Both the position numbers and the translations under genes were made by a program. DNA of 6,794 bases, from the NCBI GenBank assembly GCA_002296455.1, contig DBJG01000061.1, positions 1,219 to 8,012 on the forward strand, read 5' to 3'. This DNA is from Caryophanales bacterium UBA782. Lineage in GTDB: Bacteria; Bacillota_I; Bacilli_A; RFN20; CAG-826. This document shows, one piece after another, positions 1 through 6,166 of the stretch; position 1 is the stretch's first letter, and every line of letters starts with the position of its first letter. Below the pieces are notes generated by a model, which was not told the origin of the DNA, did not search any database, and was given only the letters and a program-made list of their open reading frames with translations.

Positions 1-1284
1 AAGGCCGAATTAGATGCAATTCGGAAGAAAAGGGGTAAAAAGAGCCGCGCTCAAATCATCATGGGCGTGATTTTCACGATTGCGATGACGGTTCTAGTCG
101 TGACGATGATTCTTTCTTTCGGCGACATCAAAAATATTGGTAGCACCTTCGGCAGAATCGCAAACGACAACAACTGGCTCTACCTTTTTGCCGCGTTCGC
201 TTTATTGCTTGTCTATTTTTTCTTGTGGCCAAAATCCCTTGTTTACTTCTCTCGCGCTCTCGGCATCAAGGCCAATAACCGCGAGATTTACGAAATCGGC
301 GCGATCGAACATTTTTATAACGACGTCACGCCAAGCGCTGCAGGTGGACAACCTTTCCAAATTTATGCTTTAAACACAATCGGGGTTGATACAGGGAAGG
401 CGACAGGCGCCGTACTAATGACATACCTCACCTATCTTCTGGTTACGAACCTTTACGCGTTCGTCGGCCTCGCTTTCTTTCCTTTTTACTTAGAGGGTGT
501 CGCTGAAGGTTCGGTCAAAGCCTTCCAAATGACCGTTAGCCCGGAATTGTTTATCTGGATTGCCGTCGTCGGTTATGTGTTAAATTTCTTGAATCTTCTT
601 TTCGTATTCCTTCTTGGCAAATCAAAAACAGTCCGTTGGTTCATCATTCGTGTTTGCTTGCTTTTGTGTAAATTGAAAATTGGGAAGAAATTTCTTCGAC
701 CATTGCTTCCCGGTTTTGTGAAGTATTGCAAAAATACGCAAAACGCATTCAAGGAAATCACTACCCACAAACACCATTTCTGCAAAGCTTTCTTTGCACG
801 TTTTTTGGCGATGGGCGCTTATTACACCATTCCCTTCTTTTTGCTTCTTGCCGTCGGGCTTCCATTCGAAAATGCGGCTTTGGGCTTCTTCGTGATCCTC
901 TTCGGGACTAGTTTCGCAATCACCGCAGTATGCTGGCTTCCGACTCCCGGTACGACAGGCGGTATCGAAATCGCCTTCTCCGTCGTCCTCGCTTCCTTAA
1001 TTCACATGAAAAGCATCGTTCCCGGAACGTTCGATTATGCCTCTTTCGACACAGACGCCGTCACCCTTTTGTGGCGCATGTTCTCTTATTATCTACGAAT
1101 CGTTCTCTCTTTGATTATTTCTATCATTTTTGAAATTCGCGTGGAAAAACGGCTTCATCAAGAGAAAAAAATGCTTCTATTAGAAGAACAGAAAAAAATG
1201 GACCAGGTTTCCATCAGAAGACCCGAAGAGATTGAAAATACCATTGGTAAAAATGAAACGACAGAAGACGAAATCGCCCGTTAG
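1..1284 (+). CDS. Flippase-like integral membrane protein (LPG synthase TM / YbhN family), 5' truncated
   Basis: The frame is open from the first base of the window and ends at TAG 1282-1284, giving 427 visible residues. The ATG at 61 lacks a ribosome site, and no ATG, GTG or TTG lies before it in frame, so the true start is probably upstream of the window. The protein is very hydrophobic, with roughly 7-8 membrane segments. It carries the two family hallmarks: TPSAAGGQPFQ (bases 328-360) and WLPTPGTTGGIE (934-969), which match the Thr-Pro-Ser/Gly-Gly motifs of the lysylphosphatidylglycerol synthase transmembrane domain family (LPG_synthase_TM, YbhN-like). The C-terminal ~50 residues are charged and probably cytoplasmic, with possible coiled coil. 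No aminoacyl-transferase domain follows, so it is the flippase-like part only, not a full MprF. The lipid substrate is unknown. The terminator at its end separates it from the biotin genes. Confidence 0.85.
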   Translation, partial: KAELDAIRKKRGKKSRAQIIMGVIFTIAMTVLVVTMILSFGDIKNIGSTFGRIANDNNWLYLFAAFALLLVYFFLWPKSLVYFSRALGIKANNREIYEIGAIEHFYNDVTPSAAGGQPFQIYALNTIGVDTGKATGAVLMTYLTYLLVTNLYAFVGLAFFPFYLEGVAEGSVKAFQMTVSPELFIWIAVVGYVLNFLNLLFVFLLGKSKTVRWFIIRVCLLLCKLKIGKKFLRPLLPGFVKYCKNTQNAFKEITTHKHHFCKAFFARFLAMGAYYTIPFFLLLAVGLPFENAALGFFVILFGTSFAITAVCWLPTPGTTGGIEIAFSVVLASLIHMKSIVPGTFDYASFDTDAVTLLWRMFSYYLRIVLSLIISIIFEIRVEKRLHQEKKMLLLEEQKKMDQVSIRRPEEIENTIGKNETTEDEIAR

Positions 1285-1300
1285 TGGGCGGTTTTTCTTT
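1271..1300 (+). terminator. Rho-independent terminator of the flippase-like gene
   Basis: The left arm AAATCGCCC (1271-1279) pairs with GGGCGGTTT (1286-1294) through one T-G wobble, giving a 9-bp stem with the 6-base loop GTTAGT. T-rich sequence follows (TTCTTTTTATTT). The stop codon TAG (1282-1284) lies in the loop, so the hairpin overlaps the end of the coding region. It should isolate the upstream gene from bioY. Confidence 0.85.
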
Positions 1301-1340
1301 TTATTTCAGTCGAAAAAGAGAACAGAGTGTTTCAAGTTTG

Positions 1341-1349
1341 TGTTACACT
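1341..1349 (+). promoter_or_regulatory. Extended -10 promoter for bioY
   Basis: TGTTACACT reads as an extended -10 element (TG, one base, then TACACT; four of six match TATAAT). No convincing -35 box is seen about 17 bases upstream (AACAGA), which is tolerated by extended -10 promoters. It lies just after a strong terminator and before bioY, as expected. Transcription would start near 1356. Confidence 0.45.
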
Positions 1350-1366
1350 TTTCCACGTATGGAAAA
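1349..1366 (+). promoter_or_regulatory. Palindrome at the bioY transcription start (candidate operator)
   Basis: TTTTCCA (1349-1355), spacer CGTA, and TGGAAAA (1360-1366) form a perfect 7-bp inverted repeat with a 4-base spacer. It abuts the -10 box and covers the predicted transcription start, a common place for a repressor operator. It does not resemble the known BirA operator half-site (GTTAAC/GTTTAC type), and the ligase in this window lacks a DNA-binding domain, so a different regulator would be needed. Chance occurrence in AT-rich spacer is possible. Confidence 0.35.
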
Positions 1367-1931
1367 ATGGAAGGGAGGAAGTTTCTCATCGCCTAAACAA
1401 CGCTTTTTCAGTGTGAGGCGGATTTGCTCATTGGGCATCTGTTTAGCTCTTATGTGTGTCCTATCTCCTTTATCGATTCCAATAGAACCAGTTCCAATCA
1501 CACTAGCGACTCTCGTTCTTTACTTGCTCGCTTCAATTCTTGGCCCTATCAGTTCAACTTTGACTGTTTTCCTTTATTTATCCTTGGGCGCAATGGGATT
1601 GCCTGTCTTTTCAAAATACCAGGCAGGCTTTGCTACCTTGCTTGGACCAACGGGGGGCTATCTATTCGGATATCTCCCTTGTGCCCTTCTTGAGTCGCTT
1701 TTGCTTTGCAAATTCAGTCGTCATAAATGGGTTTATCCTCTTGCGATGATTGCTGGAACAATTGTTCTTTACGCTTTTGGGACTCTTTGGTTTGTTTTTA
1801 GTGCACATTACGAATTAGGGAAGGCTTTGGCCATCGCTGTCCTCCCGTTCTTACCAGGTGACGCGTTAAAAATCACCCTCGCCTCATTGCTTGGAATTCG
1901 ACTGAGGCCTCTTCTTCAGAAGCAGGAATAA
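1359..1931 (+). CDS. bioY: BioY, substrate-binding (S) component of a biotin ECF transporter
   Basis: BioY is the membrane protein that captures biotin for energy-coupling-factor uptake; it needs EcfA/EcfA'/EcfT, which are not in this window. From ATG 1359 the product is 190 residues, normal for the family, with about six membrane segments. Family motifs are clear: EPVPITL (residues 43-49), GLPVF (about 80-84), LGPTGGY (95-101) and LPGDALK (165-171). The frame extends back to a GTG at 1284, but that codon lies inside the upstream terminator and is rejected. The start is uncertain. ATG 1359 sits 3 bases from the predicted transcription start with no ribosome site before it, whereas a strong ribosome site at 1371-1380 has no in-frame start behind it (see separate entry). 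The GTG at 1413 is another option. The function call is firm; the first ~15 residues are not. Biotin import here suits the biotin-dependent decarboxylase and ligase downstream. Confidence 0.88.
   Translation: MEKWKGGSFSSPKQRFFSVRRICSLGICLALMCVLSPLSIPIEPVPITLATLVLYLLASILGPISSTLTVFLYLSLGAMGLPVFSKYQAGFATLLGPTGGYLFGYLPCALLESLLLCKFSRHKWVYPLAMIAGTIVLYAFGTLWFVFSAHYELGKALAIAVLPFLPGDALKITLASLLGIRLRPLLQKQE
1371..1391 (+). promoter_or_regulatory. Strong ribosome binding site without a start codon (bioY)
   Basis: AAGGGAGGAA (1371-1380) is a near-ideal Shine-Dalgarno sequence. Seven bases beyond it stands ATCG (1388-1391) where a start would be expected, but this ATC is out of the bioY frame and runs into TAA. 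Removing C1390 would create ATG directly followed by CCT 1392, in the bioY frame (Met-Pro-Lys-Gln). The site therefore looks like the original translation start, disturbed by one base through mutation or sequencing error. Confidence 0.5.
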
Positions 1932-1947
1932 TTAACGATAGTTGCTC

Positions 1948-1967
1948 AAAATCGGTAATACGATTTT
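1948..1967 (+). terminator. Weak hairpin after bioY, possible terminator
   Basis: AAAATCG (1948-1954) and CGATTTT (1961-1967) form a perfect 7-bp stem with a 6-base loop, 16 bases after the bioY stop. A pyrimidine-rich tract CTCTTCTTTTC follows. Only two of the seven pairs are G-C, so it is weak; some read-through into the operon downstream is likely if it terminates at all. Confidence 0.35.
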
Positions 1968-1996
1968 CTCTTCTTTTCGATGATAAATTTATATAA

Positions 1997-2021
1997 GTTT
2001 TCCTAGAAAACGTAGTACAAT
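1997..2021 (+). promoter_or_regulatory. Probable promoter of the oxaloacetate decarboxylase operon, with a palindrome before the -10
   Basis: TACAAT at 2016-2021 is a good -10 box, 49 bases before the oadA start. No convincing -35 is present at 16-18 bases distance. Just upstream, GTTTTC (1997-2002) and GAAAAC (2006-2011) form a 6-bp inverted repeat around CTA, lying between the -35 and -10 positions where a regulator could compete with polymerase. Both the arms and the promoter call rest on short matches in very AT-rich sequence. Confidence 0.4.
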
Positions 2022-2070
2022 GATTTTGATTTTGAAAAAAATTTCTCAGGTACTTTAAAGGAGGGAAATT

Positions 2071-3438
2071 ATGGGAGTTAAAATCGTCGACACGGCACTG
2101 CGCGACGGTTCGCAATCGCTTCTGGCAACACGGCTAACAACCGAAGAGATTTTGCGCGTTGCGCCGTTGCTTGACAAAGCTGGCTATTACGCACTGGAAG
2201 TGTGGGGGGGAGCCACCTTCGATGCGTGTTTGCGCTTTTTAGACGAAGATCCTTGGGAGAGACTTCGCGCCATCAGAAAAGCTTGCCCAAACACAAAGTT
2301 ACAAATGCTTTTCCGAGGGCAAAACATCCTTGGCTATCACCACTACCCTGATGATATCGTCGAAAAATTCGTTCAAAAATCAATCGAGAACGGAATCGAC
2401 ATTATTCGTGTCTTTGATGCTTTAAATGATATCCGCAACCTCAAATCCGCGGTTGACGCATGTAAGAAATACAAAGGCCACTGCCAGATTGCTTTATCTT
2501 ACACAACAAGCCCTGTTCACACTGTTTCTTATTACGTTGAACTCGCCAAAGAAATCGAAAAGATGGGTGCAGATAGTCTTTGCATTAAGGATATGGCTGG
2601 CGTCCTTCTCCCCGAAGACGCATATTCATTGATTTCACAGCTCAAAAAAGGAACAAATTTACCAATCGAGCTCCATTCCCACTGCACAGGAGGCATCTGT
2701 GAGCTCACCTATCGCCGTGCGATTGAAGCGGGTGTCGACATCATTGACACGGCTCTTTCCCCACTTTCAGGTGGGACCTCGCAGCCATCCACGGAAGCGT
2801 TCAATTACGCTTTAAAGGGCACGAAATACGATCCAAAATTGGATCAAGACAAGCTCGATGAAGCTGCCGCGATTCTAAATCCAATCAAACAAAAATATCT
2901 CAAGAAGGGCATCTTGAATCCAAAAGCACTTTCCACCAACCCAAGTATTTTAAAATACCAGGTTCCTGGCGGAATGCTTTCAAACCTCATGAGCCAACTT
3001 GAGAAACAAGGTGCGATGGATAAATATGACGAAGTTTTAAAAGAAGTACCAAGAGTGCGCAAAGACTTAGGATATCCTCCGCTTGTTACCCCATTGTCAC
3101 AAATGGTCGGCACGCAAGCCGTCATGAACGTGATTACGGGCGAACGTTACAAAATGGTTCCAAAAGAAATCAAGGATTATCTTCATGGCCTATACGGGAA
3201 AGCACCTGCCCCTGTTAACGAAGAAGTCCGTAAGAAAATCATCGGGGGCGATGAAACCATTACTTATCGTCCTGCGGATAAACTTGCGCCCGAATTCGAA
3301 AAACTGAAAAAAGAATATAAGAAAATCGCGAAGTGCGATGAAGATGTTTTGTCCATCGCTTTGTTTGAGCAAGTCGCTATCGCTTTCTTAAAACGCAAGT
3401 ACGGATTGGAGGCGGAGAGTTTCTCCGTTAGCTTATGA
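2071..3438 (+). CDS. oadA: Oxaloacetate decarboxylase alpha chain (carboxyltransferase), no biotin domain
   Basis: The alpha chain transfers the carboxyl group of oxaloacetate to biotin on a carrier, releasing pyruvate in the cytoplasm. At 455 residues it has the TIM-barrel carboxyltransferase and the following PYC/OADA domain, but not the C-terminal biotinyl domain of classical ~590-residue OadA; that part is a separate gene here. Expected metal ligands are present: Asp12 in LRD, the to-be-carbamylated Lys173 in CIKDMAG, and His202/His204 in LHSHCTGG. All are shifted by the same 5 positions from Asp17, Lys178, His207 and His209 of Vibrio OadA (from memory). GGTSQPST (234-241) is the substrate-site signature. 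The usual DAHQ after LR reads DGSQ. It is a 5S-type pyruvate/oxaloacetate enzyme, not the acyl-CoA type MmdA; no biotin carboxylase is nearby, which argues against a pyruvate carboxylase. The start is fixed by AAAGGAGG at 2057-2064, 6 bases before ATG. Its TGA overlaps the next ATG. Confidence 0.93.
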   Translation: MGVKIVDTALRDGSQSLLATRLTTEEILRVAPLLDKAGYYALEVWGGATFDACLRFLDEDPWERLRAIRKACPNTKLQMLFRGQNILGYHHYPDDIVEKFVQKSIENGIDIIRVFDALNDIRNLKSAVDACKKYKGHCQIALSYTTSPVHTVSYYVELAKEIEKMGADSLCIKDMAGVLLPEDAYSLISQLKKGTNLPIELHSHCTGGICELTYRRAIEAGVDIIDTALSPLSGGTSQPSTEAFNYALKGTKYDPKLDQDKLDEAAAILNPIKQKYLKKGILNPKALSTNPSILKYQVPGGMLSNLMSQLEKQGAMDKYDEVLKEVPRVRKDLGYPPLVTPLSQMVGTQAVMNVITGERYKMVPKEIKDYLHGLYGKAPAPVNEEVRKKIIGGDETITYRPADKLAPEFEKLKKEYKKIAKCDEDVLSIALFEQVAIAFLKRKYGLEAESFSVSL

Positions 3439-3755
3439 GTCCGCTCATCTTAGAAGAAGCTTCAAATAGTAAAACGCTTTGGACCGTGAATGGATTCGGC
3501 GACGCCGCACTATTATCACTTCTGTGTATCTTGATGGTGTTCGCCGTTCTCGTCATTATCACTTTTGTCATGGTAGGGCTCAATTCCATTCGTGCCTTAG
3601 ACGTGAAGGAAGAAGTCACTATGGCAGATGGAACAAAGGCCGATGAAGACATGATGGCGGCGATTCTTGTGGCATCCATCGATTTCCGCAGAGAAAACAA
3701 AGAAGATTTTAAAGTCGTAAGCTGCAAATGCATCGACGAGGAGAAAAAGAAATGA
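3435..3755 (+). CDS. oadG: Oxaloacetate decarboxylase gamma chain (OadG family)
   Basis: This 106-residue protein has one membrane segment (about residues 24-47, [20 protein letters not shown] core), then a charged cytoplasmic tail. This is the plan of OadG, the small chain that anchors and assembles the complex with the beta chain. The tail stretch [14 protein letters not shown] resembles the conserved AAI..AI segment of the family. It lacks the long Ala/Pro-rich zinc-binding tail of enterobacterial OadG. The start ATG overlaps the oadA stop (ATGA, 3435-3438), implying translational coupling; GGAGGCGGAG at 3408-3417 lies inside oadA somewhat far upstream. The position between alpha chain and carrier strongly supports the call, as sequence similarity in this family is always low. 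Confidence 0.75.
   Translation: MSPLILEEASNSKTLWTVNGFGDAALLSLLCILMVFAVLVIITFVMVGLNSIRALDVKEEVTMADGTKADEDMMAAILVASIDFRRENKEDFKVVSCKCIDEEKKK
3738..3744 (+). promoter_or_regulatory. Ribosome binding site that fixes the biotin carrier start
   Basis: GAGGAGA stands 7 bases before ATG 3752. The longer reading frame from ATG 3728 would place this site inside the gene and add eight residues (MHRRGEKE) not typical of the family, so 3752 is chosen. Confidence 0.7.
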
Positions 3756-4132
3756 GAATCTACAAAGTTAAAGTCAATGGCAAAACATATGAGGTGAAAA
3801 TCCTTTCCGTGTCAGAAACAGAGCCATTAACCGTCGAGTCTGTGAAAAGTGCCCCTGCTGCTCCAAAGGCAAAAGAGGAAGCTAAAGAAATTAAAGAGAA
3901 TAAAGCCCCCGCAGGCGAAGGATCCCCAATCTTAGCCCCAATGCAAGGGACCATCTTAGACGTTAAGATAAAGGCTGGGGACGCAGTGAAGGCTGGCGAT
4001 ACTTTGTTCATTCTTGAAGCGATGAAGCTTGAAAATGAGATTAAGGCGCCAAAAGATGGAAAAATTGCGGAAGTGCGTGTTAAAAAAGGCGACAGCGTCA
4101 ATATGAACGACGTGCTCGCGACCTTAGGATAA
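3752..4132 (+). CDS. Biotin carboxyl carrier subunit of the decarboxylase
   Basis: A 126-residue carrier that holds biotin and shuttles the carboxyl group from the alpha chain to the membrane beta chain. Residues 1-20 form the short [15 protein letters not shown] strand typical of carriers of the decarboxylase group. Residues 33-57 are an Ala/Pro/Lys/Glu-rich flexible linker, and 58-126 are the biotinyl domain, with [11 protein letters not shown] at the start. The biotin attachment motif is EAMKLEN with Lys92; Leu replaces the more usual Met after the Lys. The last residues VLATLG match the usual end of the fold. ATG overlaps the oadG stop (ATGA, 3752-3755). In classical OadA this domain is fused to the alpha chain; here it stands alone, as in glutaconyl-CoA or methylmalonyl-CoA decarboxylases. 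The alpha chain type shows the substrate is oxaloacetate. Confidence 0.92.
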   Translation: MRIYKVKVNGKTYEVKILSVSETEPLTVESVKSAPAAPKAKEEAKEIKENKAPAGEGSPILAPMQGTILDVKIKAGDAVKAGDTLFILEAMKLENEIKAPKDGKIAEVRVKKGDSVNMNDVLATLG

Positions 4133-4137
4133 TTTAT

Positions 4138-5400
4138 ATGAACGCGATGGTTTTTAATGACATCGGCTCTTTCTTCGAGGAATTTTGGAAAGGGACTGGC
4201 ATCGCGCAATTTTTCATGGATGGCGGTTGGAAGAACCTTATCATGATTCTTATTGCGTTGCTCCTTCTCTATCTAGCCATTTTCCGAAAGGCAGAACCGT
4301 ATTTACTTATCCCCATGGGATTCGGAATGCTTTTGGCTAATTTACCATTAAGCGGAATTATGGATCCTATTTACGCAAAAGATAGCGCAGGCCAAATAAT
4401 TTATAGTGAGCCTAAATATTATGAGGGACTACTAGGGATCTTTTATCCAAATGGAGAAAGCTCTCCTACGCTTCTTGGCTATGAAGGTCTTCTCGGTGTC
4501 TTATACAAAGGGGTTGAATATGAAATTTACCCTTGTTTAATTTTCCTTGGCATTGGTGCTACAACGGATTTCGGACCGCTTATCTCCAATCCAAAAACGA
4601 TGATTCTCGGCGCGGCTGCCCAAATTGGTATCTTTGCCACTTTGCTTCTTGCCATCGCCTGTGGATTCTCGCCTCAACAAGCCGCTTCTATCGGCATTAT
4701 AGGTGGTGCTGATGGTCCAACTGCGATATTAACGACCACAAAGCTTTCGCCTGAACTTTTGTCTTCCATTGCGATTGCTGCCTATTCTTATATGGCTCTT
4801 GTCCCATTCATTCAGCCGCCAGTCATTCGCTTACTTACCACCAAAAAGGAAAGAAGAATCCATATGGAAATGCCAAAACCCGTTTCCAAAACAAAGAAAA
4901 TTATCTTCCCGATTATGGTCACAGTCATCGTCACGCTCATCGTTCCTAGCTGCGCACCGCTTATTGGTTGCTTAATGCTTGGCAACCTCATCAAAGAATG
5001 CGGCGTCGTGCCAAAGCTCGTGGAAAATGCGTCCAATGCGCTTCTATACTGCGTCACGATTCTATTAGGTCTTTCCGTTGGGGCTACCGCCTCTGCGGCA
5101 AACTTCTTGAATCCAAAAACACTCATCATCTTTGTCCTTGGCATTTGTGCCTTCATCCTTGCTACAGCAGGAGGCGTCCTCATTGGAAAACTGATGTGTT
5201 GGATTACCAAAGGCAAAGTCAATCCGATGATTGGGGCAGCTGGCGTTTCTGCCGTCCCAATGGCTGCACGCGTTGTTCAAAAAGAAGGCATTAGAGAAGA
5301 TCCTTCCAACTTCCTTCTCATGCACGCGATGGGCCCAAACGTCGCTGGTGTCATTGGCTCAGCGGTCGCGGCCGGCTTACTCATCATGCTTTTAGGCTAA
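4138..5400 (+). CDS. oadB: Oxaloacetate decarboxylase beta chain, Na+-pumping membrane subunit
   Basis: The 420-residue beta chain takes carboxybiotin, releases CO2 and couples this to Na+ export across the membrane. It has about 9-11 hydrophobic segments. The known Na+/proton residues of the Klebsiella protein (Asp203, Tyr229, Asn373, Ser382, from memory) fall with a constant shift of 11 on Asp192 in GGADGPTAI, Tyr218 in YSYMALVP, Asn362 in VNPMIGAAG and Ser371 in [10 protein letters not shown], so the pump looks intact. Two NPKT segments (151-154 and 325-328) mark the two internally related halves of the family. Residues about 75-115 form an enlarged, polar loop with a repeated YEGLLG, longer than I recall in enterobacterial OadB. 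GcdB and MmdB of other decarboxylases are homologous, but the adjacent 5S-type alpha chain indicates oxaloacetate. ATG follows the carrier stop by 5 bases, with AGGAT just upstream. Confidence 0.93.
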   Translation: MNAMVFNDIGSFFEEFWKGTGIAQFFMDGGWKNLIMILIALLLLYLAIFRKAEPYLLIPMGFGMLLANLPLSGIMDPIYAKDSAGQIIYSEPKYYEGLLGIFYPNGESSPTLLGYEGLLGVLYKGVEYEIYPCLIFLGIGATTDFGPLISNPKTMILGAAAQIGIFATLLLAIACGFSPQQAASIGIIGGADGPTAILTTTKLSPELLSSIAIAAYSYMALVPFIQPPVIRLLTTKKERRIHMEMPKPVSKTKKIIFPIMVTVIVTLIVPSCAPLIGCLMLGNLIKECGVVPKLVENASNALLYCVTILLGLSVGATASAANFLNPKTLIIFVLGICAFILATAGGVLIGKLMCWITKGKVNPMIGAAGVSAVPMAARVVQKEGIREDPSNFLLMHAMGPNVAGVIGSAVAAGLLIMLLG

Positions 5401-5404
5401 GCAA

Positions 5405-6166
5405 ATGAAACACCAACTTCTTTCCTTCGCTTCTATCCCTTCTACATCCTTATATTTAAAGGAGCATCACGCTTCATTACTTGATGGAACTGTTGTCAAA
5501 GCGCTTCATCAAAGCCAAGGGCGAGGGAGACTTGGAAGAGATTGGATTGATGACGATGGTTCATTGCTCTTCTCCATCTTACTCAAAGGAGAACAGTACG
5601 CCCCCCTTCTAAATGCACTTCCTCTACTTGTGGGCGCAGCGATGGAGACCACGCTTCTGGAAGAAGGGCTCGCGCCCTCTATCAAATGGCCCAACGACAT
5701 TTATCTAAATGACAAGAAGTGTTGTGGCATATTAGTAGAAGGCATTTATCAAGAAACGCTCGTCTCGCTCATCGTCGGAGTTGGGCTTAATGTCAATAAT
5801 GAAGCATTCCCCACCTCTCTTTGTGGCGCCACCTCTATTTATCTAGAGGAGGGAAAGAGATTTGATAAGGATGAGTTACTTAACCGCTTCCTCCACCATT
5901 TCGATGATTTGTTGGAGAAACAGCTGAAAGGTGACAGCGCTTATCTAGACATCGTGAAAGAACATGACTATCTTCTAGGAAAGCATATCTATCTCAACTA
6001 CTATAATGAAAAGGAATCTGTAATCGTGCTTGGCATTGACGAAAACGGCGCGATGGAAGTCAAAAACGAAAGAGGGCAACAATTCTCGGTTACTTCTGGG
6101 GAGGCCACCATCATCAAAAATGGCATGAACCCAGTGAGCAATAAACAAACGAAAGAAAGGAATAAT
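5405..6166 (+). CDS. birA: Biotin protein ligase (group I, no HTH), in frame with pckA without a stop
   Basis: The enzyme makes biotinyl-AMP and attaches biotin to the carrier lysine. The catalytic domain starts at once ([15 protein letters not shown]), with no N-terminal helix-turn-helix, so it cannot act as a BirA-type repressor. Motifs: GRGRLGR (residues 39-45, biotinyl-AMP loop), KWPND (94-98), [10 protein letters not shown] (104-113, Lys105 aligning with the catalytic Lys183 of E. coli BirA) and VGVGLNVNN (about 126-134). The small C-terminal domain ends at [10 protein letters not shown], near residue 240, the usual end of this family. There is no stop codon there: the frame continues through 14 codons (6125-6166) into the PEP carboxykinase ATG at 6167. 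I read every codon from 5405 to the window end and found no stop. ATG lies 4 bases after the oadB stop, so it is in the same operon, where its carrier substrate is two genes upstream. The ribosome site is weak, suggesting coupling. Confidence 0.9.
6116..6166 (+). other. Stopless birA-pckA junction (linker)
   Basis: Bases 6125-6166 encode [14 protein letters not shown], polar and low in complexity, between the end of the ligase fold and the first residue of PEP carboxykinase. A run of five A's (6116-6120) lies just before. With one A fewer, the ligase would end at TGA 6126-6128; with one more, at TAA 6142-6144. Either would give a ligase of normal length followed by a separate pckA. The junction also holds the pckA ribosome site. 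It is therefore either a true linker or a former intergenic gap read through because of an indel. Confidence 0.7.
6156..6161 (+). promoter_or_regulatory. Ribosome binding site of pckA inside the fused frame
   Basis: AAAGGA stands 5 bases before ATG 6167. This is good spacing for independent initiation, so a separate PEP carboxykinase could be made whether or not the ligase reads through. Confidence 0.6.

Noticed and set aside
1284..1358. GTG at 1284 as the bioY start, adding 25 residues
   Set aside because: The codon lies inside the terminator hairpin of the previous gene and upstream of the predicted bioY promoter; the added residues are not family-like.
1956..1963. TAATACGA resembling the start of a phage T7 promoter
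   Set aside because: Only the first 8 bases match; the remaining conserved bases are absent, and the sequence is part of the small hairpin after bioY.
2071..4132. Pyruvate carboxylase subunit B or methylmalonyl-CoA decarboxylase instead of oxaloacetate decarboxylase
   Set aside because: There is no biotin carboxylase subunit, a Na+-pumping beta chain is present, and the alpha chain is of the 5S pyruvate/oxaloacetate type, not the acyl-CoA (MmdA) type.
3760..4209. 149-residue open frame on the reverse strand over the biotin carrier gene
   Set aside because: It mirrors a well-recognised gene on the + strand, resembles no family I know, and its length follows from the coding bias of the real gene.
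2911..5123. Near-identical stretches CTTGAATCCAAAA(G/A)CACT in oadA (about 2914) and oadB (about 5106)
   Set aside because: Both encode LNPK(A/T)L with common codons in conserved protein segments; a short chance match, not a mobile repeat.
4812..5222. 136-residue open frame on the reverse strand over oadB
   Set aside because: Shadow of the conserved OadB reading frame, with no recognisable motifs and no start context.
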